64,000 nucleotides of DNA from positions 3,609,647 to 3,673,646 of the forward strand of contig NW_023998433.1 of the NCBI RefSeq assembly GCF_014805625.2, written 5' to 3'. The translations under genes and the position numbers were made by a program. Below are positions 50,196 through 61,109 of the stretch, in pieces. This DNA comes from Glossina fuscipes. Lineage: Eukaryota > Arthropoda > Insecta > Diptera > Glossinidae. The notes below the pieces were generated by a model. It did no database searches. It was not told where the DNA came from and saw nothing but the letters and a program-made list of their open reading frames with translations. How positions within the stretch are numbered: the first letter of the stretch is position 1; every line of letters starts with the position of its first letter.

Positions 50196-50279
50196 ATAAA
50201 AAAAATTCATTTCCTATATTACGGTGGAGAAAAAGTAAAAAAGGGCTTTCTATTTATTCTCCTTGTGTAAGATTATTTG

Positions 50280-50430
50280 CATTAGACGGACAGATAGGCT
50301 CATAACGATTTAAAAAATAATTTTGAATCGATCGGCATAAGAAAAGATGGGTCTATCTTAAGCCCTTCTGGGTGTTACATATGTCCGTACAAGCTTAATA
50401 TACCCTATACAACAAGTGTTGATGGGGTAA
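50280..50430 (+). repeat. Family B fragment
   Basis: Contains GACGGACAGATAGG, TTTTGAATCGATCGGCATAA, CTTCTGGGTGTTACATATGT and a right-end-like TATACAACAAGTGTTG. It is an end fragment without an interior. Confidence 0.65.
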
Positions 50431-50689
50431 GCAAGATATTATCGTATTTAACTCTTTTTCGAGTGTTTCATTAAAGCACGAGGCGGTTTTGAATCTCCTC
50501 TCATATAACCATTCCTACGGAAATTGTCCAGGAATATTAAGTTGACATATATATCTACCTTACCGAATTTGCACCACGTAGGTGTATTCTTTGGATAACA
50601 CCGTTCCATCACATGGGAACCCTTATATGCCAAAACACTTTGATTGTTAACCTTTTTGTGATAAAAATTTGTTCATGATAGTAATTAAA

Positions 50690-50900
50690 TAAAAAAATTA
50701 TGTGGACCCAATTGGAACCACATGGCGCTATTTCTTGGCCCCACTCCATATAAGATATCTATTGAGTAGTAAGACCTCCGAGAAAAGGCTTGATTTTTAA
50801 TGAAAATTAATTCATAGTAGGGTTTTAGCGAAAAAATTAACATCAAGAATTTTGGATCGCCTTTTGGATTTCCTTTCCAAGCCGAAGATATTACTGTGCC
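50690..50900 (-). repeat. Family B internal fragment, inverted
   Basis: The minus strand (TTATATGGAGTGGGG, then CCAATTGGGTCC) parallels 59550-59590, and ACTATGAATTAATTTTCATTA parallels 59468-59490. The 73-residue ORF here, whose end resembles a synaptotagmin C-terminus (NSAMWFQL), comes from this repeat. Confidence 0.55.
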
Positions 50901-50904
50901 TAGC

Positions 50905-51199
50905 AAGCAAAATTGGCATTCAAGACATCATGGAATTGGCATATTTTGGATCAATGTAAATATATTAATTTTATTAATATTATTTTGATATTTGGTGACG
51001 TAGATTATTTAATAGACGCTTTTGTCCAATTGCAGCGCTGTAACTTGCATTTTTTTCAGATCTTAACAAACAATACCTTGCATATAGGTGGTGAGAATTA
51101 AATATTGCGTTTTAAGGTGAACACATAGCATCATTTCAGTTTTCTCCTACACTTTTTTTCCTAAAAGTTTAAACGGATAAATTTGATTTACTACTCTAC
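50905..51199 (-). other. Intron of the synaptotagmin-like gene (start of a long last intron)
   Basis: It begins at the donor GAG|GTAGAG (51200/51199). No further C2B-coding exon is recognisable down to the repeats at 50.9 kb, so the intron extends beyond them. Confidence 0.6.
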
Positions 51200-54106
51200 C
51201 TCGATAGCTGCATGCGTTAGAAGGGATGACTGCAAATTAAAAGTAAATGCTTCATTCCATATTGGATTAGCGGCGTCATCGGAACGACTGATAGTGGTTT
51301 TTTTCTTTTTCACTCGCTTGCCATTTTGTATTAAATAAATCTAAAAAAAAGATATTCCGTGTTCTCAATACATAACTCTTAACATATTTAAGAAATCTGT
51401 GTGTTTGTTTACCTTAATATAAGTTTCCTGTACAGTATCCAAATTTTTGGCTTTCATTATAACTATTGTTAAGCGTTCAGCTTGCGGTAAATAGTTTAAG
51501 GAACATAAAAGCTCTGGACGATCTTCTGGAGGCTTTTTAGTACGCAATAAATCACCCCAGATCTAAATTGAATCGAAGTATATGACTATTTCTTATCTTC
51601 CGATATTTTAAACAAAAAAAAAAATTATTTACCTCTATTGATTTTGTTACATCCAATTCATCAATGCATATTCTCACTTCGCCTATGACATCATTGTGCG
51701 AATAGCGATCGTAGTCCAATAGTTGCAAAGTTAATTCTTTGCCATGCAATTGATCTCGTGAGACGGGGAATTTGAAATGCTGATCAAAATAGGGGTTACT
51801 TTGGCCGCGATGTATTATTGTTTGGCGTTTACGTTTGTCTACTTCAGGCTCTAGAAATAAACGAACATAAGGATCGCGAAAACCTCCTTCCTCAATGGGA
51901 CACAAATTGTGCGCTAATAATCGATAATAAAATTACTTCACAAAAATTTTCGAAATTTGCTTAGGTCTTGCCTTCAATCAAATGCACGGTTAGATCAAAT
52001 AGATGATAATCATATTTAATGCGCAAATGGAGTCTGCCCAATGCTGGATTGGTTTCGGGCGCATTTAGATATATTGGGCCGTCGGGGCCTTTGTACAGGT
52101 CGGGTTGTATAGCTCCCAGAGGTGAAGCTGGCCCTAAAGCGGGATCAACGTTGGCTGGCAAACGAGGTGGTATTAAGAGAGGTGAAATGCAACGTCCTCC
52201 TGCTATTTTCGAACAATAAGGAGGACTTGTATTGTTAATGGAGCAGCTTGGCAAATTATTTTGAGATGTACTCGAGTTACGCATATCATTTATTTCTGTA
52301 ACCACTTGGTTAGAAGTACGGGCATCTAAAGATATTGTACGCATAGGACTGGAAGTACGTGATAACTATAAAAGAGGAGAAAAAAAAACGTGGATTTTTA
52401 TTCATTTTTGAAATGGAACATAATGTCGTCTTACGTAATAGGGGAATGCCGGTTCTGTAGGTAAGGAAATACGCCCATCGGGACCGAAAGTGCGTATCTG
52501 TGGAGAAGAGCCCCGATGGCACTGAGAATTTATATAAACAGTAGGATAAAACATTATTTATCAGTTAGGTCAGTGAGAGGCAAAACTTACCGATTGCCTA
52601 GATGGAGCGCTATCAACACTACTTTGGCTGGAAATGGATGGTGTTCGTTTAAGCCTAGGGGTAAACGAACGATTTTGATGATGTAAATGCAAAGGACTAT
52701 TCAAAACCTCCGAATGTCCTCGTAAAACATCAGCGTTTGCGGTATGCGTTGCGTTTGCTTGGGAAGCTGGTTGTACCGGCTGCGATTCTTTTGCGAAATT
52801 AATTTCCTGTAAGTATATCATAAGAGAAAATGTGAAATTGAAAAGTATTGATATAATGAGAAACCTTTTAAAAAAATATTTTATATAATTTAACCACCTG
52901 TTTCATATCGGCTTGTAAATCGCAACTATCATTTGCGCTATCAATATCGCTAGTAGTCGACATTATGAACGAGGCCGATGGTGGTGGTGTCATGGGTAGA
53001 GCTGGTTGTTTAGTTAAGATCGCCGCCGCACTACTTGCCATTGTGTCGTCATCATTGACGATAGCCGATGTTGAAGGTAATTCTTCCGAGTTGCGATCTA
53101 AAGTAACACGTCTAACAGCGCCGACGCGTTCTTTGGCCATGCGTGACCATGATTCAAGGCGTTTATGCGCCAGCCAGCATGCCGCCGGACCGAGACCGCT
53201 CATTATTTGTATAAATACTTTACTTATTACTGATCTATCGCTATCTACATTAGAAGAGTAATTCTCTAAGCATTCATTATATTTTATGCTTAACAAGTAA
53301 GAAGTGAAATAATACAAATTCTCGATGGCTGATGGAAAGGGATGAGAATTTTTCAATTGTAATAGCTCTCAATTCGCAAACCAAAGAATTAACGAAATCT
53401 CCGCTATAAAGCATACATAGTGTAATGCGTTACTTTAGCTCCTCTCTATACCCGTTTTTCCCTCTTCTCTACGTTTTTTATGATCCCTGACTAATTCGCT
53501 GTGAAATAGACAATTTATTTATCATATTAAATGCTGTACAATACTGTTTTAATATCGAAATATGTGTGTGTTGTACACCCTTCCAATGCACGCATGCATG
53601 CGTATATGTATGTAGACATTACAGCCCTCTCCTGACTGAATACTTATTTTCTATTTCGTTTAATTCGGGCTCTTTCAGTTTGCCTGTGATACCGACTATG
53701 ATGTGTTTCTATATGGATGACAATTTGTCATACGTGCTTGATTTAATTTAATTTATTTATAGTAACACTCCGATATCACGACAAAACCAGCAACAACAAC
53801 AACAACCAGAACATATGGTTAGGTATTTTGTTAAATTGTTATATTGCAATCAGATGTAACGGTTATTTAATAGAGTGGTATTGCGTGCTCTGGCTATTGT
53901 TGTTGTTATTGCTCTTCAAACGAAGAACGTTGAATTTCTTTAGCTGCATAGAAACCCTGGAAAATGGATCTGTCTACTAAATAGATTTTCATAAAACATA
54001 TACGTATACCTCTCGTCCGTTGGTCTATGAGTAAAGACACAGACGGTTCTGTTTCTTCTTTGTCTTTTTGTTCTTCGTAAAACTTAGGGGTTGTTCCTAG
54101 ACGCAT
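51200..54106 (-). CDS. Syt12: Synaptotagmin-12-like protein (tandem C2 domains), 3' end missing
   Basis: Eight minus-strand exons join in phase: 54010-54106, 52898-53244, 52591-52806, 52435-52497, 51972-52365, 51633-51913, 51413-51562, 51200-51340. They total 563 codons. The first exon and its junction are inferred; exons two to eight are firm. The N-terminal 300 or so residues are Ser/Pro/Asn-rich linker with no obvious membrane segment. C2A starts at GRLHLRIKYDYHL and includes GGFRDPYVRLFLEPE and LLDYDRYSHNDVIGE. C2B starts at LLCSLNYLPQAERLTIVIMK and includes YLIQNGKRVKKKKT, a polybasic strand. Synaptotagmins are vesicle or membrane trafficking proteins that bind phospholipids and SNAREs. 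In C2A most acidic Ca2+ ligands remain, one changed to Glu. In C2B loop 1 (KNLDTVQETYIK) the usual Asp pair is absent. The best match is Syt12; the rest of C2B (about 90-100 residues) is missing. The start codon at 54104-54106 is tentative. Confidence 0.8.
51914..51971 (-). other. GC-AG intron, 58 nt
   Basis: Within the synaptotagmin gene the reading frame and C2A homology (HLIE|AHNLCPIEEGG) require splicing at GAAG|GCAAGA...ATTAG|CGCAC. The donor is GC, not GT, with the otherwise strong consensus AAG|GCAAG seen in GC-AG introns. No GT donor nearby keeps the frame. 58 nt is a normal small fly intron. Confidence 0.8.
54010..54106 (-). other. Candidate first coding exon of the synaptotagmin gene
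   Basis: The frame MRLGTTPKFYEEQKDKEE... through LLIDQRTR ends at a donor AGAG|GTATAC in phase 1. The only pyrimidine-preceded acceptor just above the next exon (CTTCTAATGTAG|ATAGC at 53244) is also phase 1, giving QRTR-DSDRSVISK across the junction. This is a prediction from phase and composition, not from a recognised domain. Confidence 0.45.
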
Positions 54107-54619
54107 TACTTTAATTTCGAAATCTTGTGAAATGATAATTTTTGCACAAAAATGGCGAACTTTTCCAAATTTATATAAATTCACACGTAACAGTTCAAGA
54201 TTTCAAATCAATTCAGTATTATCCGTTTGCTCTTGCGACCATAAATCTTTCTGCTGCTTAAACTCTAACAAATTTAAACAAAAAAAAAAAAAAAAATTGG
54301 AGAATATGTTTTTGCTTGAACCTAAACCCTTCAAGTTTAAGGTGGGTATTATCTGTTTACAAACCTATTTACTTTAAAATACTTTTGTCAATAGTTCGCG
54401 ACATACGGTATAAAATAGGTTGATATTTGGTGCAATGAAATTCCTGCAAAAATCGAACCGCTAGAAATGTTTACAGTCATCTAAAAAAGAGTGATAAGTA
54501 TTCTAACGCCTTGAGAAGCATATATTTAGGAAATACTTAGCACTTATCCGACTGGGAGTCAATATAATCGATCAATATATATTCACGTAAAGTTTCGAAC
54601 CTGTTATAATTTGAAAGTA

Positions 54620-54650
54620 TTATTATTATTATTATTATAATTTTAGACTA
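54620..54650 (-). repeat. (TAA)n 3' tail of I-clade LINE copy 2
   Basis: About seven ATT units on the plus strand directly next to the left target-site duplication. Confidence 0.85.
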
Positions 54651-54789
54651 ATGAAATAATTTCTTAGACGAAAAAAAAAGACATTGAGCACTAGCAGCAA
54701 AGGCTATTGGCTCTAATTATAAAAAAGAATAATAAAATGTAGATTAGATAATGAGATTAGTAGTATTAATAAAGTAATATATAGAATTG

Positions 54790-56228
54790 ATATTCGGTTC
54801 TGAAGCTGATTTTAGAATGTCCAAAGGGTTAGTCGTTTCAAATGCAATACTTCTAGCCAAGGAAAATTTAAGGCAGTCGCAGAGAATGTGCTTCATAGTG
54901 AGAGTTTGTATGTACTATATGAAATTCACTCTTGTTAAAATAGAATTTTTCCAGGAAGGTGGCGCATCTGTCAATACAATTTGAAAGAGAAATTGGAGTC
55001 TCTTTATTTTCGATGAAAGCACTGAAAAAGTTGCTGTCGGGGGTATTCGCACCACACTTTTCCAAAGTAATTAGAAATCTCATCTGCGTCAGTTAAAGTT
55101 CCATTGGAAGTACAGATGGCAGAAATTTCGTTCACATTTGAAGTCCCATTGATTTTATTCCAGACAACTTTCTTTGATGTATTTCTGTGAATTCTTTTTG
55201 AAAAAAGTTCGAAACTAAGTGCCTTTGATTTTCGTAGTTCCTTCCTGAATAGAGCATTGGCCTTTTTGTAGAATAACAAATGATCATGATCAGGACATCT
55301 CTTAAAGCGTTCCCATAGATCCATTTTATTTTTCCTCAAAAACCAACGAGCGTGTTGTTCCACCAAGGAACCATAGCTCGTTTAAAAGAGCTGTTGGATT
55401 AAGGAATAGAAAAATAAGCAGCCATGCGAATCGCTTTAGACATAATAGCAGCATCATGGTTGCAGTTCCCGTTAAATGGCTTCGAATTCAGAAATGACTC
55501 GGCCTGTTTGGAATAACTGATCCAATCCGCTTTATCTAGGAGGAATTACAGAGGACTTTGAAAGGTTAAGATCGATTATGATTGGATAGTGATCACTATT
55601 ATGTAGATCATCAGAAATAGACCAGGAAAACAAAGGAAGAAGTGACAGAGAGCAACATGTTAAATCAATATTTCGAAAAAGTATGATGAGTTGAAAAGTG
55701 CGTTGGTTTTCAATCATTTAAAATACAGAGATTGCTTTGAATGAAGGCCTTTTCTAAAACACGACTGTCGTTTACTGTTGAGCCCCAAATGGTATTCTAG
55801 CTATTAAATTCGCCGCATATAACTAATGGACGGGAAAGAACGGAGAATAAGTTGTTGAGTTCTTGTTGAGAAAACGATTGTGAAGGTGGGATATAAAGCG
55901 AAATCACTGTAAATTTTATTTTTAAGGTTATTTGTATCGGTACGTCTTGTATGTTTGAGCTGAAATTTATGCGTTTGTGAGGTATACTTGATTTTATAAA
56001 GACACCAACTCCTTGTTTAGAATATAAATTTTGATCAGCATTGGTGAAATATCCAGTAAATGATTTGGGTGGAATAGGATTAAAAGAGCTTCTACAATGG
56101 GTTTCTTGAAGCGATATAAAGGTTGGACTGAAATCACTTACGAGTGTACGGAGTTCATCGAAATTATTAAGAAGTCCCTTAATGTTCCATTGTAGAATTT
56201 TAAAAACACTATTCAATTGTAGTGACAT
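54790..56228 (-). pseudogene. I-clade LINE ORF2 remnant: endonuclease and pre-RT region, deleted
   Basis: It starts at an ATG (56228). The APE-type endonuclease begins FKILQWNIKGLLNNFDELRT, with the catalytic QETHC motif near residue 41. The later GDFN motif reads GEFN, a change at a catalytic Asp. After a stop at 55797 the endonuclease end is visible as SDHYPIIIDL in the frame 55717-55532. The linker before RT lies at 55366-55004. RT and RNase H are mostly deleted, and only the last C-terminal residues before the 3' UTR remain (54790-54908). The nuclease would nick the target DNA to prime reverse transcription. Confidence 0.88.
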
Positions 56229-56626
56229 GGAAACGGAATGGTAGGTGGGTTAGTTGACATATCAGCGTTTCCGTCGAAACGGTCGCAATAGGAAGTGCAA
56301 CGAGTCGGCGCACGTGAATTATTTGAAGGTTGGTTAAGGGATGATAGATTGGATTCATTACAGCTTGTAATTTGTTGAGTAAAGTTGAGAGCTGTTGATT
56401 CTGAGCAATGTAGTTTGTCAGACCTTAGGATAGGTATTGTTGTTTTAATTTTTTCAATATTTGCTGTTGTTTTGGTTTTTTTAATATTATCTTTGGCGGG
56501 TGATGGAACTGGTTTTGCAATGTAATTTTTGATTGATGGTAGAACAGGTTTTTCATTGGAAGGAGTTGGAGTTAAGGCTTATTAGGCTCGATTTGCGAGG
56601 CGACAGCGGCGTAGGTATTACATTTG

Positions 56627-57494
56627 TTAATTCATTGGGTTCCAGATGGATTCCTGGTATTTGCATCGCGCTTCGCCCATGCTACATTAATTTTCTGTTT
56701 ACATATCTAGAATTTCACGCATTTGTATAAAACGTGGGCATTGTTCGTCTAACGCCGAGTGCTGATCATTGCAATTTAAGTAAAAATTACGGGTACAGCA
56801 TTCAGCATGTGGAGAGAGACCACAGTTAGCATAATATGGAGCACTGGTGCACCTATTTGCGGTGTGACCGTTGGCAGTTTTTGAACCTCATGGGATTTGG
56901 AGTGAAGAGTTTTACTTTATATTTATACCAAGCCACATCAACAGTTTGCGGTAACCGGTGCCGATCAAAGGTCATAATAATCCTTCCTGTAGGAGAGCGG
57001 GTTTTTCCGTCGCCATTTAATTTAGTGAACTTATGGACTTCAGTCACTCCTTGATTGCCCGTTTCGCGAACTATTTCATCTTCCGGCACATGCTTTAAGT
57101 ATGGGGCATAAATTGCGCCTCTAACCGAGTTCAGGTTGGGATGAAGTTTGGCAAAAATAGCACATAAATTAGCTAATGATTTCGACTTCAGGAGGTTTCC
57201 AGTTGCGCGCGGGTTCTCAGCGCGGACAAGTAAATTCCCATTACGTAGAATCGAGATAGGGTCTATATATGTTGTAATGCTATCTAGGGCTTTGTTTACA
57301 GCAAAAGGACTGATTTGTGAAATTGTTATGCTAGTATCAATTGAAGAAATAACAACATATTTTTTGTCAACAGGAGTGATTTTACTCATTGGCAACACCG
57401 AAAAGTCCGAATATTTATTTTTTTTTCCTTGGGGGGATATGTCCGCTAATAGATAAAATCTGTTTGAGTTTTTATCTGGCGGCCACGAGGTCAT
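56627..57494 (-). pseudogene. I-clade LINE ORF1 (gag-like) with frameshifted zinc knuckles
   Basis: The ATG at 57494 opens a 213-codon frame containing the RNA-binding core (TPVDKKYVVISSID, KFTKLNGDGKTRSPTGRIIM). The frame breaks near 56855. In the next frame three Cys/His knuckles follow: GHTANRC, YANCGLSPHAEC, and LNCNDQHSALDEQCP. Three knuckles after an RRM-like region is the known layout of I-factor ORF1. Later stops at about 56699 and 56627 show decay. The protein would package element RNA. Confidence 0.87.
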
Positions 57495-57783
57495 TATGCC
57501 TTATGTCTATTATTTAGTAATTTGAGAAAAGACTATTCACTCGGAACTAGTAAAGAAAACGTCAATTGTTTTCAATTTTTTATTTTTTTGTTTTTTGTTT
57601 TTCTATTTTTTTATTATATGTAAAAAAGCACATACGGTATCCGCGATATCTAGTTTTTGCAAAAACACTGGAAAGACACGAGTTAAATACACAAAATCGC
57701 CGAAACAATTAAAAAATCGCAGACAAAAAAGAAAACACGCACTACTCAGAACACAGGTCGACTACAAATTGAATTTGAAAGTA

Positions 57784-59265
57784 ATTAATAGAAATATGTT
57801 AAAATATTGCTTTTACAATATCCCAATTTCCCACAAACTTTTGATATTACATTGTGACATTCACGTCAGCATTCGTAAGAGAAAACAAAGTATTTTCTTG
57901 TTATAGTTTTTGTAACTTTGCATCACATGTGGCACTCCGGAGTAATAGTAATAAACCCCGTCAATAATATTGTTACTGGTAGTATAGTTAAAAAGCTGGT
58001 TTAGCCAAAAAAACTTTAGGAGGAAAACACGCTTTGACTTGTAAGGTCTCTCTGATATCGGTTAGAGTACGACTGTTATAACAGTATCTCAAGTTTTCAT
58101 AACTCATCCTATAAGAAAGGATAAATGCATTTGTCAATAACAATTAATAACGCCTGCAATTAGAAAAATCCTGATTACTGTTTAATAGCACATATTGAGT
58201 CGGCGTAGGTTTCTTCTAATATTTTCGTGCCAAGAACATGAGCCTTAAAAAATGACAAGGATAACTGTAGGGAGTATAGTTCAGACACAAATTTATCGAT
58301 TACATTCCTTTAACAAACATATGCAAGTTCTCAAAATCATTTTGATGTATATATCACGCAAAGACTCGAGTCTGAGCCTTACTTGAATACGTATTCACTT
58401 AGGGATTAAAGTGGATTATCAAGTTTCGCGACTTTCATTTTAAAATCATTCGTGTGGGTAAAGTTCGGTTTTGAGTCCATATCTCGATTAATAAGCATGG
58501 GCGTTGCATTTGATAATGCTGTTCCAGGTGTTTCTAAGTAGAATTCCTCTTATTCTCTGTTTCCACCAGCTTCTATTGGTAATTCTTCCTGGCCACTGGC
58601 AATATCCATCGGGTGCCAAGTGAGTCTGGTTCTAGCTGATGTGCATTTATATTAGCAAAAGTCGGATGTTAGATGCGAAACTCATTCTGTTGGCGCCACA
58701 GTGCGATGAAGCTAGACCTTCAAAGTCAATGGAAACTTGACTTGAGCTCAAGCTTAACTTGTCTTATGGAAGAAGTTCCGTTCATTTCGATGAAGTCATT
58801 AGTAGACCATGTGTGGCAAGGTTTTCATCTAAAAGTGAATAATAAATGACTAACAATTCTAATATCAAGCAAATAAAATCGCCTTAAAAGATATAGCTCT
58901 AAAGATAAAATATATCACAGTTGAGGGAAATTTTGGACGGGAGTAAAAATATATATTTTTCTCTTTGTCGTTTATTTTAGAAATTGCATACCTCCAGTTT
59001 CTAATTCCTATTTTCATATTTACGATCGTAGGAATTCTTTAAATTTCAGCTTAAATAAGTTTTGTAAATCAAAATTAATTTAGCTGTAAATATGCATGGT
59101 CGATCTTGAGTTCTTGTATTATGTTTCTATACAAGAACCATGTAAGAACATTGCAGTCGGGCAAAGCAATTAGGTAACGTATAACCTTGCTTAACACAGT
59201 TGTTTACTCGTTTTGGTAATAAGACATCAAGAATTACATATTATTTATATGCAAAGGCCTCATTT
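57784..59265. other. Non-coding stretch, no gene seen
   Basis: No supported coding sequence and no repeat that I could match to another place in the window. Confidence 0.45.
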
Positions 59266-59269
59266 AATA

Positions 59270-60465
59270 AAAGCCCACATATTGGAAACCATGATATGAC
59301 ATGATCCAAATTTAGCAAATTTAATTTAATTCCTGAAAATTTTATTATCTTTCAGTTTCCGTCATTGAAAAATAGAGTGTATACTTTCTCTCCATATAAG
59401 AGCTTGTCGTTCATAATAGTCTTTATAGATGTTAAGGTCCGAATTCCCTATAGTTAATTTTTTTGATTAATTTTTTTACTATGGACCAGTTTTCATGATC
59501 AAATATGAAAAATTAAATCCTTTTCTGTAAGGTTTACTATTCATGAGAACTTTTATATGGAGTGGGGTTCAAAAATAGACCCACTTGGTTTAAATTTGAC
59601 ATTTAGACCTTCTTATCATATAAAGATTTAAATTTCGTAGGTACGATTATATGGGGGCGTGTTCAAAATATTACACCAAATTTTAGAAGGTCGAAATACT
59701 TTAAGACAGCCAGTTTCCCAAAAAATGTTGTAAATTGCATCATTTTTTAAAATAAGGCGAAAAGTGGACCGAGCGCAATCACTTTCAATACCGATCGCTT
59801 TTCGTTCAAAACACGTCAATGTAACAAATTTCATCGAAAGATCGCAAAAATTTGGAACTTTAGTTTGAACCAAACAATACGTGGACAGACATCCGACGGA
59901 CAGATAAGCAGACACGCTTAGCTCTGTTCAGAAAATGATTCTAAAACGATCAGTACAATAAACGGTGGGTTTCTCTTAAGCGCTTTGCGGGTTATGTATA
60001 TACCCTGTATATGACAGCAACGGTGGGAAGACGATTCAGAAGGAAGGTGGACATACACACTTATCCCAAACATACACAACAATGGGTGCGGAGTAAACAC
60101 GGAGAAGTTAATTTTTTTCAACGTAATTTTTCCCGAGTCATCGAAATTTTTGGAGTTATCTGTGCCGTTTCAATTTACTAGCAGATAACGCATGCGCTCC
60201 AGGGTATAAGCAATGACACGCGGAACATTGTTTTCGTCTGTCCGGTTTAGGCATATTTGAGAAACACGCTGATCGAAGGATGGAGGAAATGGGCCGGTGT
60301 TATGCAACGCACGGTTTGATATAAAGCCCCAAGAAAGCGATATCTAAGCCCGTAATCTTAGGCGAGGACGGGATGTAGGATGATATAGGGAAGATTAAGA
60401 ATCAATAAGGGCCCATGTCGAGGTAATGCGAAAACTATTTCGGGATGGCTTTGACTAACTAGAAC
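59270..60465 (+). mobile_element. Second copy of the composite: family B plus R1-type LINE tail
   Basis: The left part (59270-59990) matches family B as at 49080-49620 (TGGACCGA, CATCGAAAGATCGCAAAAAT, AAACGATCAGTACAATAAAC). The right part (from about 59992) matches the R1-type tail at 49637-50110 with the same left junction, TATATACCCTGTA. In this copy RSKHGEVNFF and CRFNLLADNAC are readable, but a deletion removes part of the end. Homology stops near 60465, before the poly(A). Confidence 0.78.
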
Positions 60466-60839
60466 TAAAGCAAAGCTAATCAATGCAGAGGCATACGCTA
60501 CGGTGATGTACGTTCTACTCTGTGAATATCTGCGTACATTGAATATGCTGTTTTGCTCGTTCAATCTGCTTGTCGTTTCTAAGAAGCCTGCCATCTATTG
60601 CAAGTTCAATGTTTTACAATTAATACAAGTCGTAAGAAAAAAAATTCTTCGTCATAGTAAAAAAAATTTCTCACCTAAAAAGTGTATAAATGAAAGTATT
60701 CCAAAGTAATATGAACAAGCAAAATTAATGAATTTATGGACTTGTGTCATAAGTTTTACATAAAATGCGATAGGTTTGCAAAAGTAAACATAAATAAAAC
60801 CATTATAGTGAGCCGGTGTCAACGATTAAATATCATACA

Positions 60840-61100
60840 ACACCCCACGATTATTTATATAAAAAGTCGTTATACGGAAAGTTCTTTGGCCAAACACATT
60901 ATTGTACCAAATTTCATCAAAATATCTCATAAATTGCGACTTGCAGGTTGAACAAAAGGATACAAGAGGATCAGCGAGATAAATGGACGGGCAGAAAATT
61001 ATTCTGAATCGATCCGAATAATAAAAGATGGGTCTTTCTTCTGGACGGTCTATACATCTGGACAAACTTAATGTACCCTTGTATCAAAAATGGTGTAGAG
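60840..61100 (+). repeat. Family B fragment
   Basis: Contains AAATTTCATCAAAATATC, GGACGGGCAGA, CTGAATCGATCC and the end-like GTATCAAAAATGGTGTAGAG (61080-61099). Confidence 0.65.
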
Positions 61101-61109
61101 TATAAAAAC

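Larger units (their letters stand above)
54620..57771 (-). mobile_element. I-clade LINE copy 2, full 5' end but internally deleted
   Basis: Minus-strand insertion with a perfect 12-bp duplication, AATTTGAAAGTA, at 54608-54619 and 57772-57783. It has a 5' UTR (57771 to 57495), ORF1, the endonuclease part of ORF2 and a (TAA)n tail. Compared with copy 1, two deletions remove most of RT and RNase H: a short 34-bp island (54909-54942, matching copy 1 near 34970-35000) remains between them. The 3' UTR matches copy 1 closely, so they are the same family. Confidence 0.92.

Noticed and set aside
50685..50906. Minus-strand ORF ending NSAMWFQL, like a synaptotagmin C-terminus
   Set aside because: The sequence aligns with family B repeat blocks (TTATATGGAGTGGGG and neighbours at 59.5 kb), so the resemblance to the missing C2B end is chance.
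52868..53356. Translation start of the synaptotagmin at 53356
   Set aside because: The codon there is TTG, not ATG. The frame is better explained by an acceptor at 53244 or by the internal ATG at 53203.
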